Assembly (NCBI RefSeq): GCF_022682495.2
Contig: NC_071392.1
Span: forward strand, 85,948,797-86,012,796
Source of the DNA: Desmodus rotundus
Taxonomy: Eukaryota > Chordata > Mammalia > Chiroptera > Phyllostomidae
Reading direction: 5' to 3'
Length of the DNA: 64,000 nt
Below are positions 10,039 through 21,235 of this stretch, one piece after another (within the stretch, counting starts at the first letter, position 1; each line of letters starts with the position of its first letter). Made by a program: the position numbers and the translations under genes. The notes under the pieces were generated by a model, which worked only from the letters and a program-made list of their open reading frames with translations, was not told the DNA's origin and made no database searches.

Positions 10039-12117
10039 ATGTTGAAGGGACTTATCTAAGAAAAAGAAGATAAAATATATGAACAGTAAAAATGACAGCA
10101 AACTCACAGTTATTAACAACCACACCTAAAACCGAAACAAGAGCAAACTAGGCAAACAACTAGAACAGGAACAGAACCGTAGAGATGGAGATCACATGGA
10201 GGGTTGTCAATAGGGGAGTGGGAGGGGGAGAGGGGGGGAAAGTTACAGAGAATAAGTAACATAGATGATAGGTGGAAAATAGACAGGGGGAGGGTAAGAA
10301 TAGTGTAGGAAATGTAGAAGCCAAAGAACTTATAAGTATGACCCATGGACATGAACTATAGGGGGGGGATGTGGGAGGGAGGGGGTGGGCAGGATGGAGT
10401 GGAGTGAGGGGGGGGAATGGGACAACTGTAATAGCATAATCAATAAATATATTAAAAAAATTTGTGCTTGGAACCGCTGCAGTGTAGACTTGTATGAAAC
10501 TCTTTGATATTCTCCCCTCCTCTCACACTCTCATGCCCACTGTCTCAGCTAAAGTGGGAAAAACTCTGATGGTTCCAGCCAAGAGCCGCGGTATCATCCT
10601 TCGTCTCTGTTTCCCTGTGACTGTCACATCCAATTCATCAGCTAAGACTACGGCTCCCGCCCAAATATACAGGATCCCAAAATAATTAGTATTTTCTCTT
10701 CCTTTTCAGTTTGCTTATTTTTCTTGTTGCATCGCATTAATAAGGACCTCCGAGGATCCTTCTCGTGTTCTTGAACTTATTGTGAATGCTTCTGATTTTT
10801 CCTACCAAGTGTAATGCTTGCCGAAGGTTTCTGGTAGATGTACCATTTGTTATAGGACATTTGTTTCTGCTTTTCTGTGCTGCAAATGTTTAGTTACGAC
10901 TGGGTCTTGACTTTTCAAGTTATTTTTCTGCACGGCCATAAAATTTCTCTCTTGTAACCTAATCTGTGCACTTGGTGAAGATATTAGATACATGGGAGTT
11001 GCATTTTGCATTCCTGAGTTTTAGCTGTTCTCACCGTCTGCTTCCCCAGGACCTGGAAGCTCCCGGGGCCACTGCTGCTCTGCAAGCCCTTTGCATCCGG
11101 CAGGTGCTTGGCTTCCTTTACCAAGTGACCCCATCTCCCTGGATGTTTTAGGGGGAGCCCGCCTTCTGGATTTCCAACCATGTGAGAGTTTTACAAAAGA
11201 GGGTTTGTTTCTAGTACCTTGCAGGTGGGGGTTGGAAAGGCTGGAGCCCATGCCTAGCATGCCATCTTGAGGACAGACAGGGAAGGAGGGAGCTATTTTG
11301 GTTGATGACATAAAGAGATTTTGGACCATCCTGACTTAGAGGAATGCCCTTGTGGGGCAGGGGGAGTGACCCTTGAGAGGAAAGAAAAACCTCTAAAAAA
11401 ATTAATGCTGGCTGAAGTTTAAGTAAGGTGAGAAAAGACACAGGTGCGGGAAAAAGGGAAGACAGAGCCCGAAAAATGTCAAGGCCCAAAAAATGTAACT
11501 AAAAGCTGATGACTGCCTTTGAAAGTTTCCATCATTGTCGCCTCAAAAGTATTTGCTGAAAACATTCTCATAAGTACTGGTTCTTTAGTATAGAAAAGGG
11601 GTGGGGAGGAAACCCTAGGAACGTTCCCTTTCATTGGGTTTTGATTTGACATTGGACTGGCTGCTTTTAATACCAAAACAACCAAAAGTAACTGGAAACT
11701 TTTTCTATTTCCTGTGGGAACCAGGACATTATGCTACATGCAATGGACTCAGTCTGAGGGAGGGGAAGGAGCTGTCCCCACAGAGCAGGTTTGAGGGTGT
11801 GGGGGTCAGAAGGAACACAGTTATTTTCTCCTTGTACCCTGAGAATTCGGCGTTCTGCGAGCCGGTTCCTCTTAGCTCCCAGAGCATGATAGAGTTGCGA
11901 TCTGGTGGTCTGGTGCCTGGACATCCCACCCTGGCTGTGACCTTTTCCCAAGACTTTCAGATCCCGTCCGGCCCCAGGCACTCCGTGTGGAGCAGAAGAG
12001 GCCGTTCCATTTACTCAGCAGACTGCGCGCGGCTCGGGGCAGCCAAGCCTGGCAGCTGAGGGTGTAGGTTCCACGCTCCGGATGCCGCCTCTGGATCTTG
12101 TCTCCCACCCTGCGCAT

Positions 12118-12250
12118 TTATGACACTGGGCAAGTTGAAGTCGCTACTGCCTCAGTTTCCTCAAATGTGAAATGGGGAGAATTAGAATATCTCATGGGGC
12201 CCTTGTGAGGATGGAATGAGACCATCCATGTAAAGCTCTTAACCCTTGAT
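12118..12250 (+). repeat. MIR SINE
   Basis: Clear MIR order: CACTGGGCAAGTTGAAGTC, CTGCCTCAGTTTCCTCAAAT, GTGAAATGGGGAGAAT, TTGTGAGGATGGAATGAGA, CATGTAAAGCTCTTAA. Confidence 0.8.
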
Positions 12251-13689
12251 GACTGTTGGGGATTTTTATGTTGGAAATCCTTTCCGCACTGCAGAGGAAA
12301 GGTGCTAGTAATCCGTTGCCACAAATAGAGCTATGCCCCACCCCCACCCCACCCTGACACATACACCTTTACTTCCATCCCGTTGGGCTCTGGGAACTCA
12401 AAATTTTCTTATTTTGTCTTTCACAAAATACAAGCTGATTCAACAGTTCTCTGCGTCAAACCGAAAGTGCTTTATGCCCCATGGGATTTTGTGAGACGTG
12501 TTTGGAAATACCCTGTTAGAGGCTTTTCTGGTTGGAGTTGCTCCTCCAGTTTTGTATCAAGCACAGAAAACTTCAAGATCCTGGCCAGAGGGGCTGCAGA
12601 GGGCAGCAGGGGGCCGTCTGAGGCAGAGGATACATTCCAGCCAGGGAAACTTCTGGCCACTGTGGTGGGCGGTGGTTGTGGGGACACAGCAGCCAGAGGG
12701 AGCCAAAGAGCAAGTGAGTTGGGGGCTGGGAATGGCTGTCCAAGAGCAAACATGGGTCCGGAAGCTGTACACAGAGGCCACGGCGGCCTCTCCCGTCTTG
12801 CCTGTGTCCCTGGTGATACTGAACTGACTGCTGGTGTCCCAAAGAACCACTGCAGAGGGGGTGCTGCCCGAGGAACTGCCACCCACTTCCTCCCTCTCCC
12901 CACCTGCCTCCCAGTCCACTGGACAAAACCCAAGAGAGGCCCCCCCTCCCATAGGAAAGACGGCTCTCCAGCTCTGATCCTGCTAGATGGGGGTTCCACG
13001 TCTCCTTTTCCTGAGAGGGGAAAGAAACTTTACATTTGTGTTGTGCTTATTTACTTCCAGGGAATTTCATGGACACTGTCTCATTTGAGGAAGGAGAAAA
13101 TTGAGGCTGGTTGGGCTCCACGGGATCTGCCCTTGTCAAGGATTTCCAAGGGGTCTGACTCCAGGGCTTGGAGTGGGTTGGCTCTGAAAAATGCGGGTGG
13201 GAAAACCACTATAATCGTTACTGATAGCACAACAGTGAGACATGTATTTAAAATCCCCTTCTACCAGCCTGAGGTAGCAGTAAGGTCAGGGGGATGGTTT
13301 TGAAGGCTTCTGCTTGTAAAAGAGATGTTTATTCGCAGACATAGAAGGTAATCTGTTTGAAATGTCCTTGGAAAAGAATTTTAAGTTGTCTGGGTTGTCC
13401 AAATATTTACTCTAGAAGTTTACAAAAATCAACAAACTGTTTATTAAATATTATTAACACTAGCATAGATCTTTAAAAGTTAAGTTCATGTATCAAGTTA
13501 CATTTTTATGATATATATGTGCCTTTTATTTTGTTTGGGGTCTGTTCACAGTTTATTAGGCATTAGGGTATTTCACTACTTTAAGTTATGTAAAACGTTT
13601 ATAATAATTTAATGATATATTTTGCCACATAGAGCATTAATTTAATGACAATTTTTAGTTGGAAAACCATCCCTCTATTTACAATATAT

Positions 13690-13905
13690 ATGTGTCATTG
13701 TATTAGTTTCAGGTGTATAGCATAGTAATGTGATATTAGTATACGTTACAAAATAATCACTACAGTAAATCCAGTTGATATCGACCTCCACACATAGGTA
13801 GAGATTTTCTGTCTTGTGACGAGAACTTCCAAGATCCACTCTTCTAGCTACTTTGAAATCTGCAATACAGTATTACATATAGTCCCAATATTATTATAGG
13901 AAAAT
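13690..13905 (-). repeat. L1 3' UTR fragment
   Basis: GTATTAGTTTCAGGTGTATA, GCATAGTAATGTGATATTAG and ACAAAATAATCACTACAGTA follow an L1MA/MB-type 3' UTR in reverse orientation. Noncoding relic. Confidence 0.65.
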
Positions 13906-15308
13906 ATAATTTTTAACGTGACATAATTTTTGATAACATAAATTCCTGAGATTATTGTGGGTAAAATGGTTTTTTAAAAAATTGGGAGTGAATTTCTTCT
14001 TTGGCAAACATTTTATCAGTGACACATGACTTTCAGGTTTAGTAGTAACATTGGACAAAGCTGAATAGGCTTGTGTTTTGCAAATGTAACCACCCCACAC
14101 CGGAACCCCTCTAGCCCTCCTTCCCTTGCCTTGTGGCCAGGAGGGAGCTGCATCCTCCATGTGGACCACACTCCCCCATGCACTGACAGGTACTTGATTT
14201 CCCTGAAGTTGGATGGGTTGAAGGAGGCAGGGATGAACCACGCATCACACAGCAAGCCTTCCCCCAAACTGCCCTGAATGGCTTTCATCTTCCCCCAAAA
14301 CCTCCGTTAGCGCTTCTTCTTTCCCTGTAACTGAGACTTCCTCAATTAGATGCCTGTGCATAATTTTGTTGCAGGAAAGGGGGATGTGAAGAAGTGGGCA
14401 TCCACAGAACGAGGGAGGTGTTGGAAGCAGCTGGGTTCTCAGGGCAGGAGGGCTGGTCTCTGCCCCTATAGCAGAGCTGAGGGATCTGCACCAGAGCGGC
14501 CCTGCTGTGTGGTGTGGCTCCCCTGCCTCCACGCCCAGCCCCATAGCCCTCCTGGAGATGTACGGGATTTTAAGGGTCCCTTTCCAATAGTTTTTCTGCT
14601 TCACTTACTAGAGTGGGTTGTTACTTTTTAAAAAAAAAATTAAGTCAAAACACTGACTTATCTGCCTTGTTGATCTCAACCTCAGCCCCTGGGCTATTCA
14701 CAGTCTTTCCAAACTTCCACTCCTTTGGCTTTCCCAGCTCAGAGCTCCCTCACATAACCAGAGGGAGACGCAGAGAGCAGCCCAGCAAAATGTAACCTGC
14801 CACCACCTGGGGACCCTCCCTTCATCTAGAAACATCAACAAAAGCCAGAGCAAGGGTACAAGTGGTGGCTGGGGCCCAGCGGATGTGACCTGGTCTCCAA
14901 CGGGACCACAGTTCTACTCAGACTGCACTGTTTGGCTGCCAGAGCTTTGCCCATGGTGTGCTGAGGTTGGCACAGGGGAATCTGGTGCTCTTTGGGGTGG
15001 ATGAGGCCTCTCCAACGCCATCTCTGGCTTCAGCACCATATTATTCTAGAAATGGGAGTGTCCTTTAGCGCTGTTAGTCACTCCATCCTTTCCTTGGTTT
15101 CTGTGATGCCACGTTATCTTGGATTTTCTCCAATTATTCTGATTGCTCATAAAAAAACCAACAGCTCCTGTGTGTATTCCTCTTCCTCTGCTTACTTTTA
15201 TGTTTATTTGGTAAGTATTTATTGAAAAACACATATGTGTATATAAAGAAAGTATTCAATGAAAGTAAAGGTCTGTCCCTCAGTTCCTTAGACTCTGAAT
15301 TTAGTTAC

Positions 15309-15332
15309 GTGTGTGTGTGTGTGTGTGTGTGT
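15309..15332 (+). repeat. (GT)n microsatellite
   Basis: Twelve uninterrupted GT units, followed by AAACC. Likely polymorphic. Confidence 0.95.
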
Positions 15333-15557
15333 AAACCATGCAGGACATATATGAGCGCACACGGCATGCACACACACTGCATTCTATGTGTTTGTATATA
15401 TAAGTGCTATCGGACCACAACATTGAGTTTCACTCACCACTGAGCAGCTAGTACATAGCAGACTCTGTTCAGGACAGGGAATGAAGTAGATGAATTTCAC
15501 AGAGTTCATATCCTGTTGGGAGGAACAGGCAACTAAAACATTAAAAAGAGTGTCAGA

Positions 15558-16880
15558 AAGGAGGCAGGAGCATAAAATGGAGCAAAAACAGCCTCTTCAA
15601 CAAATGGTGTTGGGAGATCTGGACAGCTACGTGCAAAAAAATGAAACTCGATCACCAACTTATGCCATACACAAAAATAAATTCAAGATGGATAAAAGAC
15701 TTAAATATAAGTCATAACACCATAAAAGTCCTAGAGGAAAACATTGGCAGGAAAATCTCAGACATTCCACGTAGCAACATCCTCACAGACACGTCCCCTA
15801 AAGCAAGGGACATAGAGGAAAGAATAAACAAATGGGACCTCATCAAAATAAAAAGCTTCTGCATGGCTAAAGAAGACAGCATTAAAATAAAAAGAGAACC
15901 AACAGCATGGGAAAACATATGTGCCAATGATACCTCAGACAAGGTCCTGATCTCCAAAATATATAAAGAATTCACACGACTGCACTCCAGGAAGACAAAC
16001 AACCCAATTAAAACATGGGCAAAGGACTTGAACAGACACTCCTCCAAGGAAGACATACAAAGGGCCCAGAGACATATGAAAGTCTGACATATGAAACTCA
16101 GCATCACTTGCCATCAGAGAGATGCAAATTAAAACCACGATGAGGTACCATCTCATACTGGGCAGAGTGGCCAACATAAACAAATCCACAAACAAATGTT
16201 TGCGAGGATGCGGAGAAAAGGGAACCCTAGGGCACTGTTGGTGGGAATGCAGACTGGTGTGGCCACTGTGGAAAACAGTATGGAATTTCCTCTCAAAACT
16301 AAAAATGGAACTGCCTTTTGACCCAGTAATTCTGCTGCTGGGATTATATCCTAAGAACCCTGAAACACCAATCCAAAAGAACCTATGCTCCTCAATGTTC
16401 ATAGCAGCACAATTTATAATAGCCAAGTACTGGAAGCAACCTAAATGCCCATCAGCAAATGAGTGGACCAAAAAACAATGGTACATTTACACAATGGAAT
16501 TCTATGCAGCAGAGAGAAAGAAGGAACTTATACCCTTTGCAACAGCAAGGATGGAACTGGAGAGCATTATGCTAAGTGAAATAAGCCAGGCGGTGAGGGA
16601 CAAATACCATATGATCTCACCTTTAACTGGAACATAATCAACAGAAGAAAACAAACAAAATATAACCAGAGACATTGCAGTTAAGAACAATCTAACAATG
16701 GTCAGGGGGGAGTGGGGAGGGGACAGTGAGGAGAGGGGATTACAGGAACTACTATAAAGGACACATGGACAAAATCAAGGGGGAGGGTGAAGGTGGGGGA
16801 ATTGGTGGGTTCGGCAGGGGTGAGGTGGAGGGATGGGGAGAAGAGGCATACAACTGTAATTGAATAACAATAACAATAAA
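15558..16880 (+). mobile_element. 5'-truncated LINE-1: ORF2 C terminus and 3' UTR
   Basis: Flanked by a perfect 15-bp target-site duplication, AAAAAGAGTGTCAGA at 15,543-15,557 and 16,881-16,895. It encodes, in frames broken by small indels, the C-terminal part of L1 ORF2p: [20 protein letters not shown], then [20 protein letters not shown] with the cysteine-rich motif, [12 protein letters not shown] and [15 protein letters not shown]. The 3' UTR is G-rich and ends in AATAACAATAACAATAAAAA. The endonuclease and reverse-transcriptase domains are absent, so it is dead on arrival. The perfect duplications suggest a fairly recent insertion. Confidence 0.92.
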
Positions 16881-16895
16881 AAAAAGAGTGTCAGA

Positions 16896-17715
16896 TAATT
16901 TCCAGTAATGAGAGATGCCTGAGAATTGAAGCGTGACAATGTGAGAGGGCAGAGAGGTGATATTATATAGGGCGACCAGTGCAGGCCTCTCTTCTATGGG
17001 GAGGCGGTCTTTAAGTTCCGATGGCATCTGAATGACAGGGAGCCAGCCTGTGGAAGGTCTGTGGGAGGAGCCATCCAGGAGCAGACATAGCAAGTGACAA
17101 GCCCAAAATCGAGGATGACGCCTTAATACGCATTGTTATGCACCTTGCTTTTTCATTTAACATATATGACACATGCTTCCATGTCTGATCACACTTTTCC
17201 ACCGCCTCCACCTCTTCCTTCTCCTTCTCTTTGGCAGCTGCACAGGATTCCATTCTAGAGGTGAACCACAGTTGATTTAGTCAGTCACAGGTTGGTATTT
17301 AAACAATTTGCAACCTTTTGCTGAGTCAGGCAGTGCCGACATGAACCTGTTTGAACATACATGCTTGCATGGGTGTCCTGCCTGCGAGCTCCCTGCAGCC
17401 ATGCATTGGGCTCAGTGCATCACTGCAAGCCCACTGCCCGCAGGCCCCAGGGCTTGGGAGGAACTCAGCAGGTGCTTGTGGAAGCACCGCAGGCAGGTTT
17501 CTGGTTCTGTGGGGCACTGTCTTTGGCTATTCCTCCTGGGACAAGAGGAGGATGTGGCACCTGCTGGGAGGCTCTCCTTCTGTGGACTGTTTCCAGGTTC
17601 TTTTTCCTGAATCCGGTCCTTGAGCGCCCCCTGGTGGCACTTCTGATGCTGACACCTCCTGGTGCAAAGACTTCAGGGAGCAGAGCTGTCCTCTGTGGCC
17701 TAGCCCTGCCTGCTC
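16896..17715. other. Spacer downstream of OR10AC1
   Basis: No gene seen. An L1M-like relic in reverse orientation at about 17,125-17,335 (CAGCTGCACAGGATTCCATT, CCACAGTTGATTTAGTCAGT) is the only recognised feature. No clear polyadenylation signal for OR10AC1 was identified. Confidence 0.5.
17125..17335 (-). repeat. L1M-type fragment
   Basis: Contains the reverse-orientation L1 text TTTGGCAGCTGCACAGGATT and CACAGTTGATTTAGTCAGTC. Diverged and noncoding. Confidence 0.5.
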
Positions 17716-18705
17716 TCAAGGTTCCCAGAGACTCCGAGCCTGTGGCTGACCGGGCCGCTGCCGCCACCGCCACCGCCCCAGCACCCTGCGGATGGCAGTG
17801 GTGATCTCCCGGTTGCGCAGGCTGTAGATGAGTGGGTAGAGCAGTGGCGTGACGTTGGTGTAGACGAGCGCCAGCGTGCGGTCCAGCCGCGGGGAGTAGC
17901 TTGCCTTGGGCCGCACATACATGAAGGTGGCGCAGCCATAGTGCAGGAAGGTGACGGCCAGGTGAGATGCACAGGTGGAGGCGGCCTTGCGCCGGCCCAT
18001 GGAGGAGCGCAGGCGACGCAGGGCAGTGACAATGGCAACGTAGGAGGCCAGGATGAGCATGGAAGGCAGCAGCAGCAGCACCAGACAGGCACCCAACACG
18101 GGCAGCTCATCCACATAGCTCCGAGTGCAGGCCAGGTGCAGCAACGCTGTGACGTCGCAAAAGAAATGCACCAGCAGGCGGGAGCCACAGAAAGGCAGGT
18201 GGAAGACTGCCACTGTGAGCCCCACAGACACTGTCAGCCCCCCGAGACAGCAGGCCAGGGCCAGTCGCACACACAACCCAGGGGTCACCACAGCCGCATA
18301 GTTCAGTGGGTGGCAGATGGCCACATAGCGGTCATAGGCCATGGCAGCCAGCAGGAAGCACTCAGCCCCGCCCAGCGCCACAAACATCTGCATCTGCACA
18401 GCACAACCCAGGAAGGAGATGGGACTGCCCTTGCCCAGGCCTGGTGTGGCTAGGTTGGCCAGGAATCGGGGCACCACCACCAGTGTGTAGCAGAGCTCAA
18501 TGGCTGACAGCTGGCATAAGAACAGCAGCATGGGCGGCCTGCTGGGCACAGAGGCCACGGCCACCAGGATGAGCAGGTTCCCGCTCAGGGTGGCCAGGTG
18601 CACGGCCAGCAGCACTAGGAAGAGCACAGGCCTCAGGTGCGGGAACTCAGAGAAGCCCTGAAGGAGGAAGCCTCGGGGCATGGTGGCATTGCTGGGGCTG
18701 TCCAT
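17716..18705 (-). CDS. OR10AC1: Olfactory receptor, OR10 family, intact single-exon gene (OR10AC1 ortholog)
   Basis: Encodes a 329-residue class A (rhodopsin-like) G-protein-coupled receptor, expected in the cilia membrane of olfactory neurons coupled to Golf; its odorant is unknown. Seen in the sequence: an N-terminal N-glycosylation site (NAT, residues 6-8), the TM1 GN pair (42-43), cysteines 101 and 183 placed for the extracellular disulfide, MAYDRYVAIC at the end of TM3 (122-131), SY in TM5 (221-222), KAASTCASHL before TM6 (240-249) and PLIYSLRN in TM7 (291-298). There is no internal stop or frameshift and the length is normal for the family. The first ATG is preferred because it keeps the glycosylation site and lies 22 bases after a strong splice acceptor; a second Met is at residue 9. 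Odd: the usual PMYF motif after TM1 reads PMLL (58-61). The CDS is much more GC-rich than its surroundings. The OR call is secure; the OR10AC1 symbol rests on family resemblance plus position beside TCAF2. Confidence 0.93.
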   Translation of the reverse strand: MDSPSNATMPRGFLLQGFSEFPHLRPVLFLVLLAVHLATLSGNLLILVAVASVPSRPPMLLFLCQLSAIELCYTLVVVPRFLANLATPGLGKGSPISFLGCAVQMQMFVALGGAECFLLAAMAYDRYVAICHPLNYAAVVTPGLCVRLALACCLGGLTVSVGLTVAVFHLPFCGSRLLVHFFCDVTALLHLACTRSYVDELPVLGACLVLLLLPSMLILASYVAIVTALRRLRSSMGRRKAASTCASHLAVTFLHYGCATFMYVRPKASYSPRLDRTLALVYTNVTPLLYPLIYSLRNREITTAIRRVLGRWRWRQRPGQPQARSLWEP

Positions 18706-18750
18706 GTACCTGCCCTCCCAGAAGCACCTGTGGGAGAGAAAGGAGGGAAG
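18706..18750 (-). promoter_or_regulatory. Splice acceptor and short 5' UTR of the OR10AC1 coding exon
   Basis: On the minus strand a pyrimidine-rich tract (CCTCCTTTCTCTCCCACAG) ends in AG at 18,729-18,728, leaving a 22-base 5' UTR (18,727-18,706) before the ATG. Olfactory receptor genes usually have an intronless CDS joined to one or more upstream noncoding exons, with the acceptor close to the start codon, so this fits. The upstream noncoding exon and promoter, expected at higher coordinates, could not be recognised. Confidence 0.6.
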
Positions 18751-19311
18751 GGCAAAGCTTGTGGGGTGCCTCCCCCCTGGCCCTGCTGGTGGAGAGAGGC
18801 CCAGGGGGCAGTTAGAGGGTGGGAGGGGTGTCTATTTAAGGGACATATTGTAGATTTTCCTACCTCCTGGACTAGAATTCTTAGTTTCTTTCTCAGCATG
18901 CTCTTTCCAAAAAAGCCTTGATTTTAGGCCCCTTCCCTACAGTGCATTGCTCATGACCTCCATCTACAAAGAACTCTCTGCCATCAAACTGCAGTTACCA
19001 TTCTGAGGGGCCCGTACGATGAGGGTGTCAGCCTCAACTGAGCTCCCCAAGGCAGGTTCCCTCCTCCCTGCCCTCTGCTGTCACTTGTGAGTTGCTCTCT
19101 GTGGTCTGTCACAGAATCACAGAGACATGAGGCAGATGAAGAAGTTAGAGATCATCCCCTACAACCTCATAATTCTAAAGAGAAAGATTAAGCTGGGAAG
19201 TGGTGGTGGTGAAGGGCTTAACTGCTCACAGAAAATTACAGAGTCTGCCTTCCTGAGGCTGAATCCAGAACTTCTCACGACTCCGAATGAGGTCGTAAAA
19301 ACCGTCACCGG

Positions 19312-19580
19312 GGGCCCTGGCAGGGTGGCTGTCTCCTGTAGGCCAAAAGGGTGCAGGTTCCCTCCCCAGTCAGGACACACACCTAGGTTGTGGGTTGGTC
19401 CCCAGTCTGGGTGCTTACTGGAAGCAACTGGCCAGGGTTTCTCTCTCACATGGATGCTGCTTCTCTCCCTCTCCCTCTCCATTTCTTCTCCACCTCCCTC
19501 TTTCCTTCCCCCTTGGTCCCCCTGTCCCCCTTCTTCTGTCTCTCAAATCAATAAGCACGTCCTCAGGTGAGGATTTTTTT
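19312..19580 (+). mobile_element. VES-type bat SINE
   Basis: A tRNA-derived head (GGCCCTGGCAGGGTGGCTGT) is followed by a B-box-like GTGCAGGTTCCCTCCCCAGT, ACACACCTAGGTTGTGGGTT, a CTCTCCCTCTCCCTC pyrimidine tract and a CAATAAGCACGTCCTCAGGT tail. The order is that of VES SINEs found in yangochiropteran bats. Diverged, so not recent. Confidence 0.7.
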
Positions 19581-21029
19581 TTAAAAGTCACTGGTTTCAG
19601 CCAATCCATACTGATGTAGTCTGAAGTAGCCCAGGTCTGTGCCAGGCGCTGAGGCAGACCCTCAGGGAGCAGGGGCTGTTAGTGGGAGGGCCTCGCAGGG
19701 TGCATCAGGAGCAGCCTGTCCCTAAGGTTTTCATGAAAAGCGATGTGTATCTGTTCTAACTCGCCTTTCTGAGTGAGCAGTGCATTCCCGATTTGCCAGC
19801 TGACTCACTTGCAGGCAGCATTTGGAAAACATTGATAACCTGTAGGTCGGCTGTGCTTGTTAGAAACCTCTGCAGATCATGGGGGGCCATGGAGTGCTAA
19901 GAAACTCAAGCCCATGCACACTGGGGGGGGAGGTTTGATTTTTCCAATCGTTATTAATGATATCTCTTACTTCCTCATATCTTTTTATTAATTTTCATGG
20001 GAAGCTGGACTATTACTCCTCCTCACTGACTTTGTGTCACGGCTCATAATCAGTGTGGGAGGGGCACTGTGCACAGCCGTTTTCCCAGAGAGGGCACCAG
20101 CAGTAAAGCTGAGTCAGGGGCACGGTTGGAGAAAGAGCTGGAAGGAATGCAGAGAATGTGGGTTTTGCTTGCTGGAGCTCCTTTTGGAGAAGAGAATTCT
20201 GAGGATTTATGTTTATCAGTGTCACCCTGTGCTTTTTCTTGTCATCCCAGGGGAGTGTCTTCAAACAGATGTTTGTGGGCTGAAGGGACATGTGTGGAGT
20301 GGGGCTCCGGGTGGGTCTCAGAGAGACGGAATCATTTCTCTTGTGTTTCAGAGCCCTCACCCTTTTTTGGCCACTCTTTGGTCTGTTGACTATGTGACAA
20401 ACCTCTTTTTGTTGAGTGCCTCTTCCTTGCCAGGTGGTGTAGCCGCAGGTGGAGCAGGAGAGAAGCCCAGCTGTCCTGGAGGTCTGGGCAGGGTGACACT
20501 GCTGAGGGACCCACAGCAGCTCTCGTTTCTCTGCCTCGCTTGCCCCTCTCTACTCCCTCCTTCTAGGAGGCGCGGGTGGTAGGGGGCAGAGGGACAGTCC
20601 TTTTGCCTCCATGCCCGTACTGCACAGAAATGGAGGTGACAAGACAGGCCAGGTGAAGGCGACAATAACTGTACACTGAGCATGTACCCGTGTTTCTCCC
20701 AAGCCAGGCCACGTGAAGGGAGCCAGATGGGCCAAGTAAACCAAAAGGAGGCTCAGGAGGGTTTCTACTTGGTTTCGAGTTTTTAGGAGATTTGTCACAA
20801 ACTCAAGGACCGTATTGTACAAATGTCTTTTCTCTGCGAGGATTGAGGGGGAACAGACACTTTCAAATCTTCAGTGATTTGGTCCATTGCAAACCCAGCT
20901 CCCCCCAAGCTGGAGAAGCTGCTAAGGGAGAAGAAATGCCCACGAGTTCTGCTGGAGCCCCCGCCACCCCCAGGGGCAGGAGGGCAGATACTCCCATTCT
21001 TCCAGGTGATTTATAGCATCAACGGTAAT

Positions 21030-21235
21030 AGCTGTGCTAAGAGAGAGTGGCACACAGATGCTCACAAGGGCTGGACACATTTAACTGTCTTAATCCTAGC
21101 AACAACTGGATGAAGTGGGCCAACTCATACACTCCTCTTACAGATGAGGAAATAGAGGCCTAAAGAATTAAATGTCACGAGCTAGTGGTGAAGCCAGGTT
21201 TAATGGCCAAGCCCTTGTTGGTCAGTGGCCCAACC
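21030..21235 (-). repeat. MIR SINE
   Basis: Reverse-orientation MIR: TTAATCCTAGCAACAACTGG, TCTTACAGATGAGGAAATAG and GAGCTAGTGGTGAAGCCAGG in consensus order. Confidence 0.7.

Larger units (their letters stand above)
8475..10460 (+). mobile_element. HAL1 (half-L1) non-LTR retrotransposon, full length, copy 1
   Basis: Starts with an L1-type 5' end (GGAGAACCAAGATGGCAGCG), has a GC-rich 5' UTR, an ORF1-only coding region and an L1-like 3' UTR ending in AATAAATATATTAAAAAAA; there is no ORF2. This is the HAL1 structure: an L1 relative lacking endonuclease and reverse transcriptase, moved by L1 machinery in trans. It is flanked by target-site duplications (ATTTGTGCTCGG at 8,463-8,474; ATTTGTGCTTGG at 10,460-10,471). 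Copy B of the segmental duplication has one uninterrupted copy of that site near 44,337-44,348, proving the insertion boundaries. Confidence 0.9.
1..11632. repeat. Segmental duplication, copy A (left edge outside window)
   Basis: Direct-orientation match to 35,879-45,523. From base 1 to 7,380 the offset is a constant 35,878 and I saw no difference; all open frames in this stretch translate identically in both copies. The first differences are at 7,381 (A versus G) and near 7,392 (one-base indel), followed by scattered substitutions at about 1-2%. After about 11,030 the match drops to roughly 92% and is lost after TTCCCTTTCAT at 11,632. Copy A differs by a 2-kb HAL1 insertion at 8,475-10,460. 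There is no gene inside, only old repeats. Confidence 0.95.
11633..15542. other. Intergenic spacer between duplicate A and the young L1
   Basis: No gene recognised. It holds the MIR at 12,118-12,250, an L1 3' UTR relic at 13,690-13,905 and a (GT)12 tract at 15,309-15,332. A 306-codon open frame at 12,383-13,303 lacks any recognisable domain and runs through MIR-like sequence, so it is not called. Confidence 0.6.

Noticed and set aside
12383..13303. Open frame of 306 codons on the plus strand
   Set aside because: Composition is low-complexity and GC-driven, no domain is recognisable, overlapping minus-strand frames are equally open, and it runs into MIR-like sequence near 13,080. Likely chance.
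17941..18453. 170-codon plus-strand frame across the olfactory receptor
   Set aside because: Antisense shadow of the GC-rich OR10AC1 coding sequence.
20034..20582. Open frame of 182 codons on the plus strand
   Set aside because: No recognisable domain, no splice context, and competing frames overlap on both strands.
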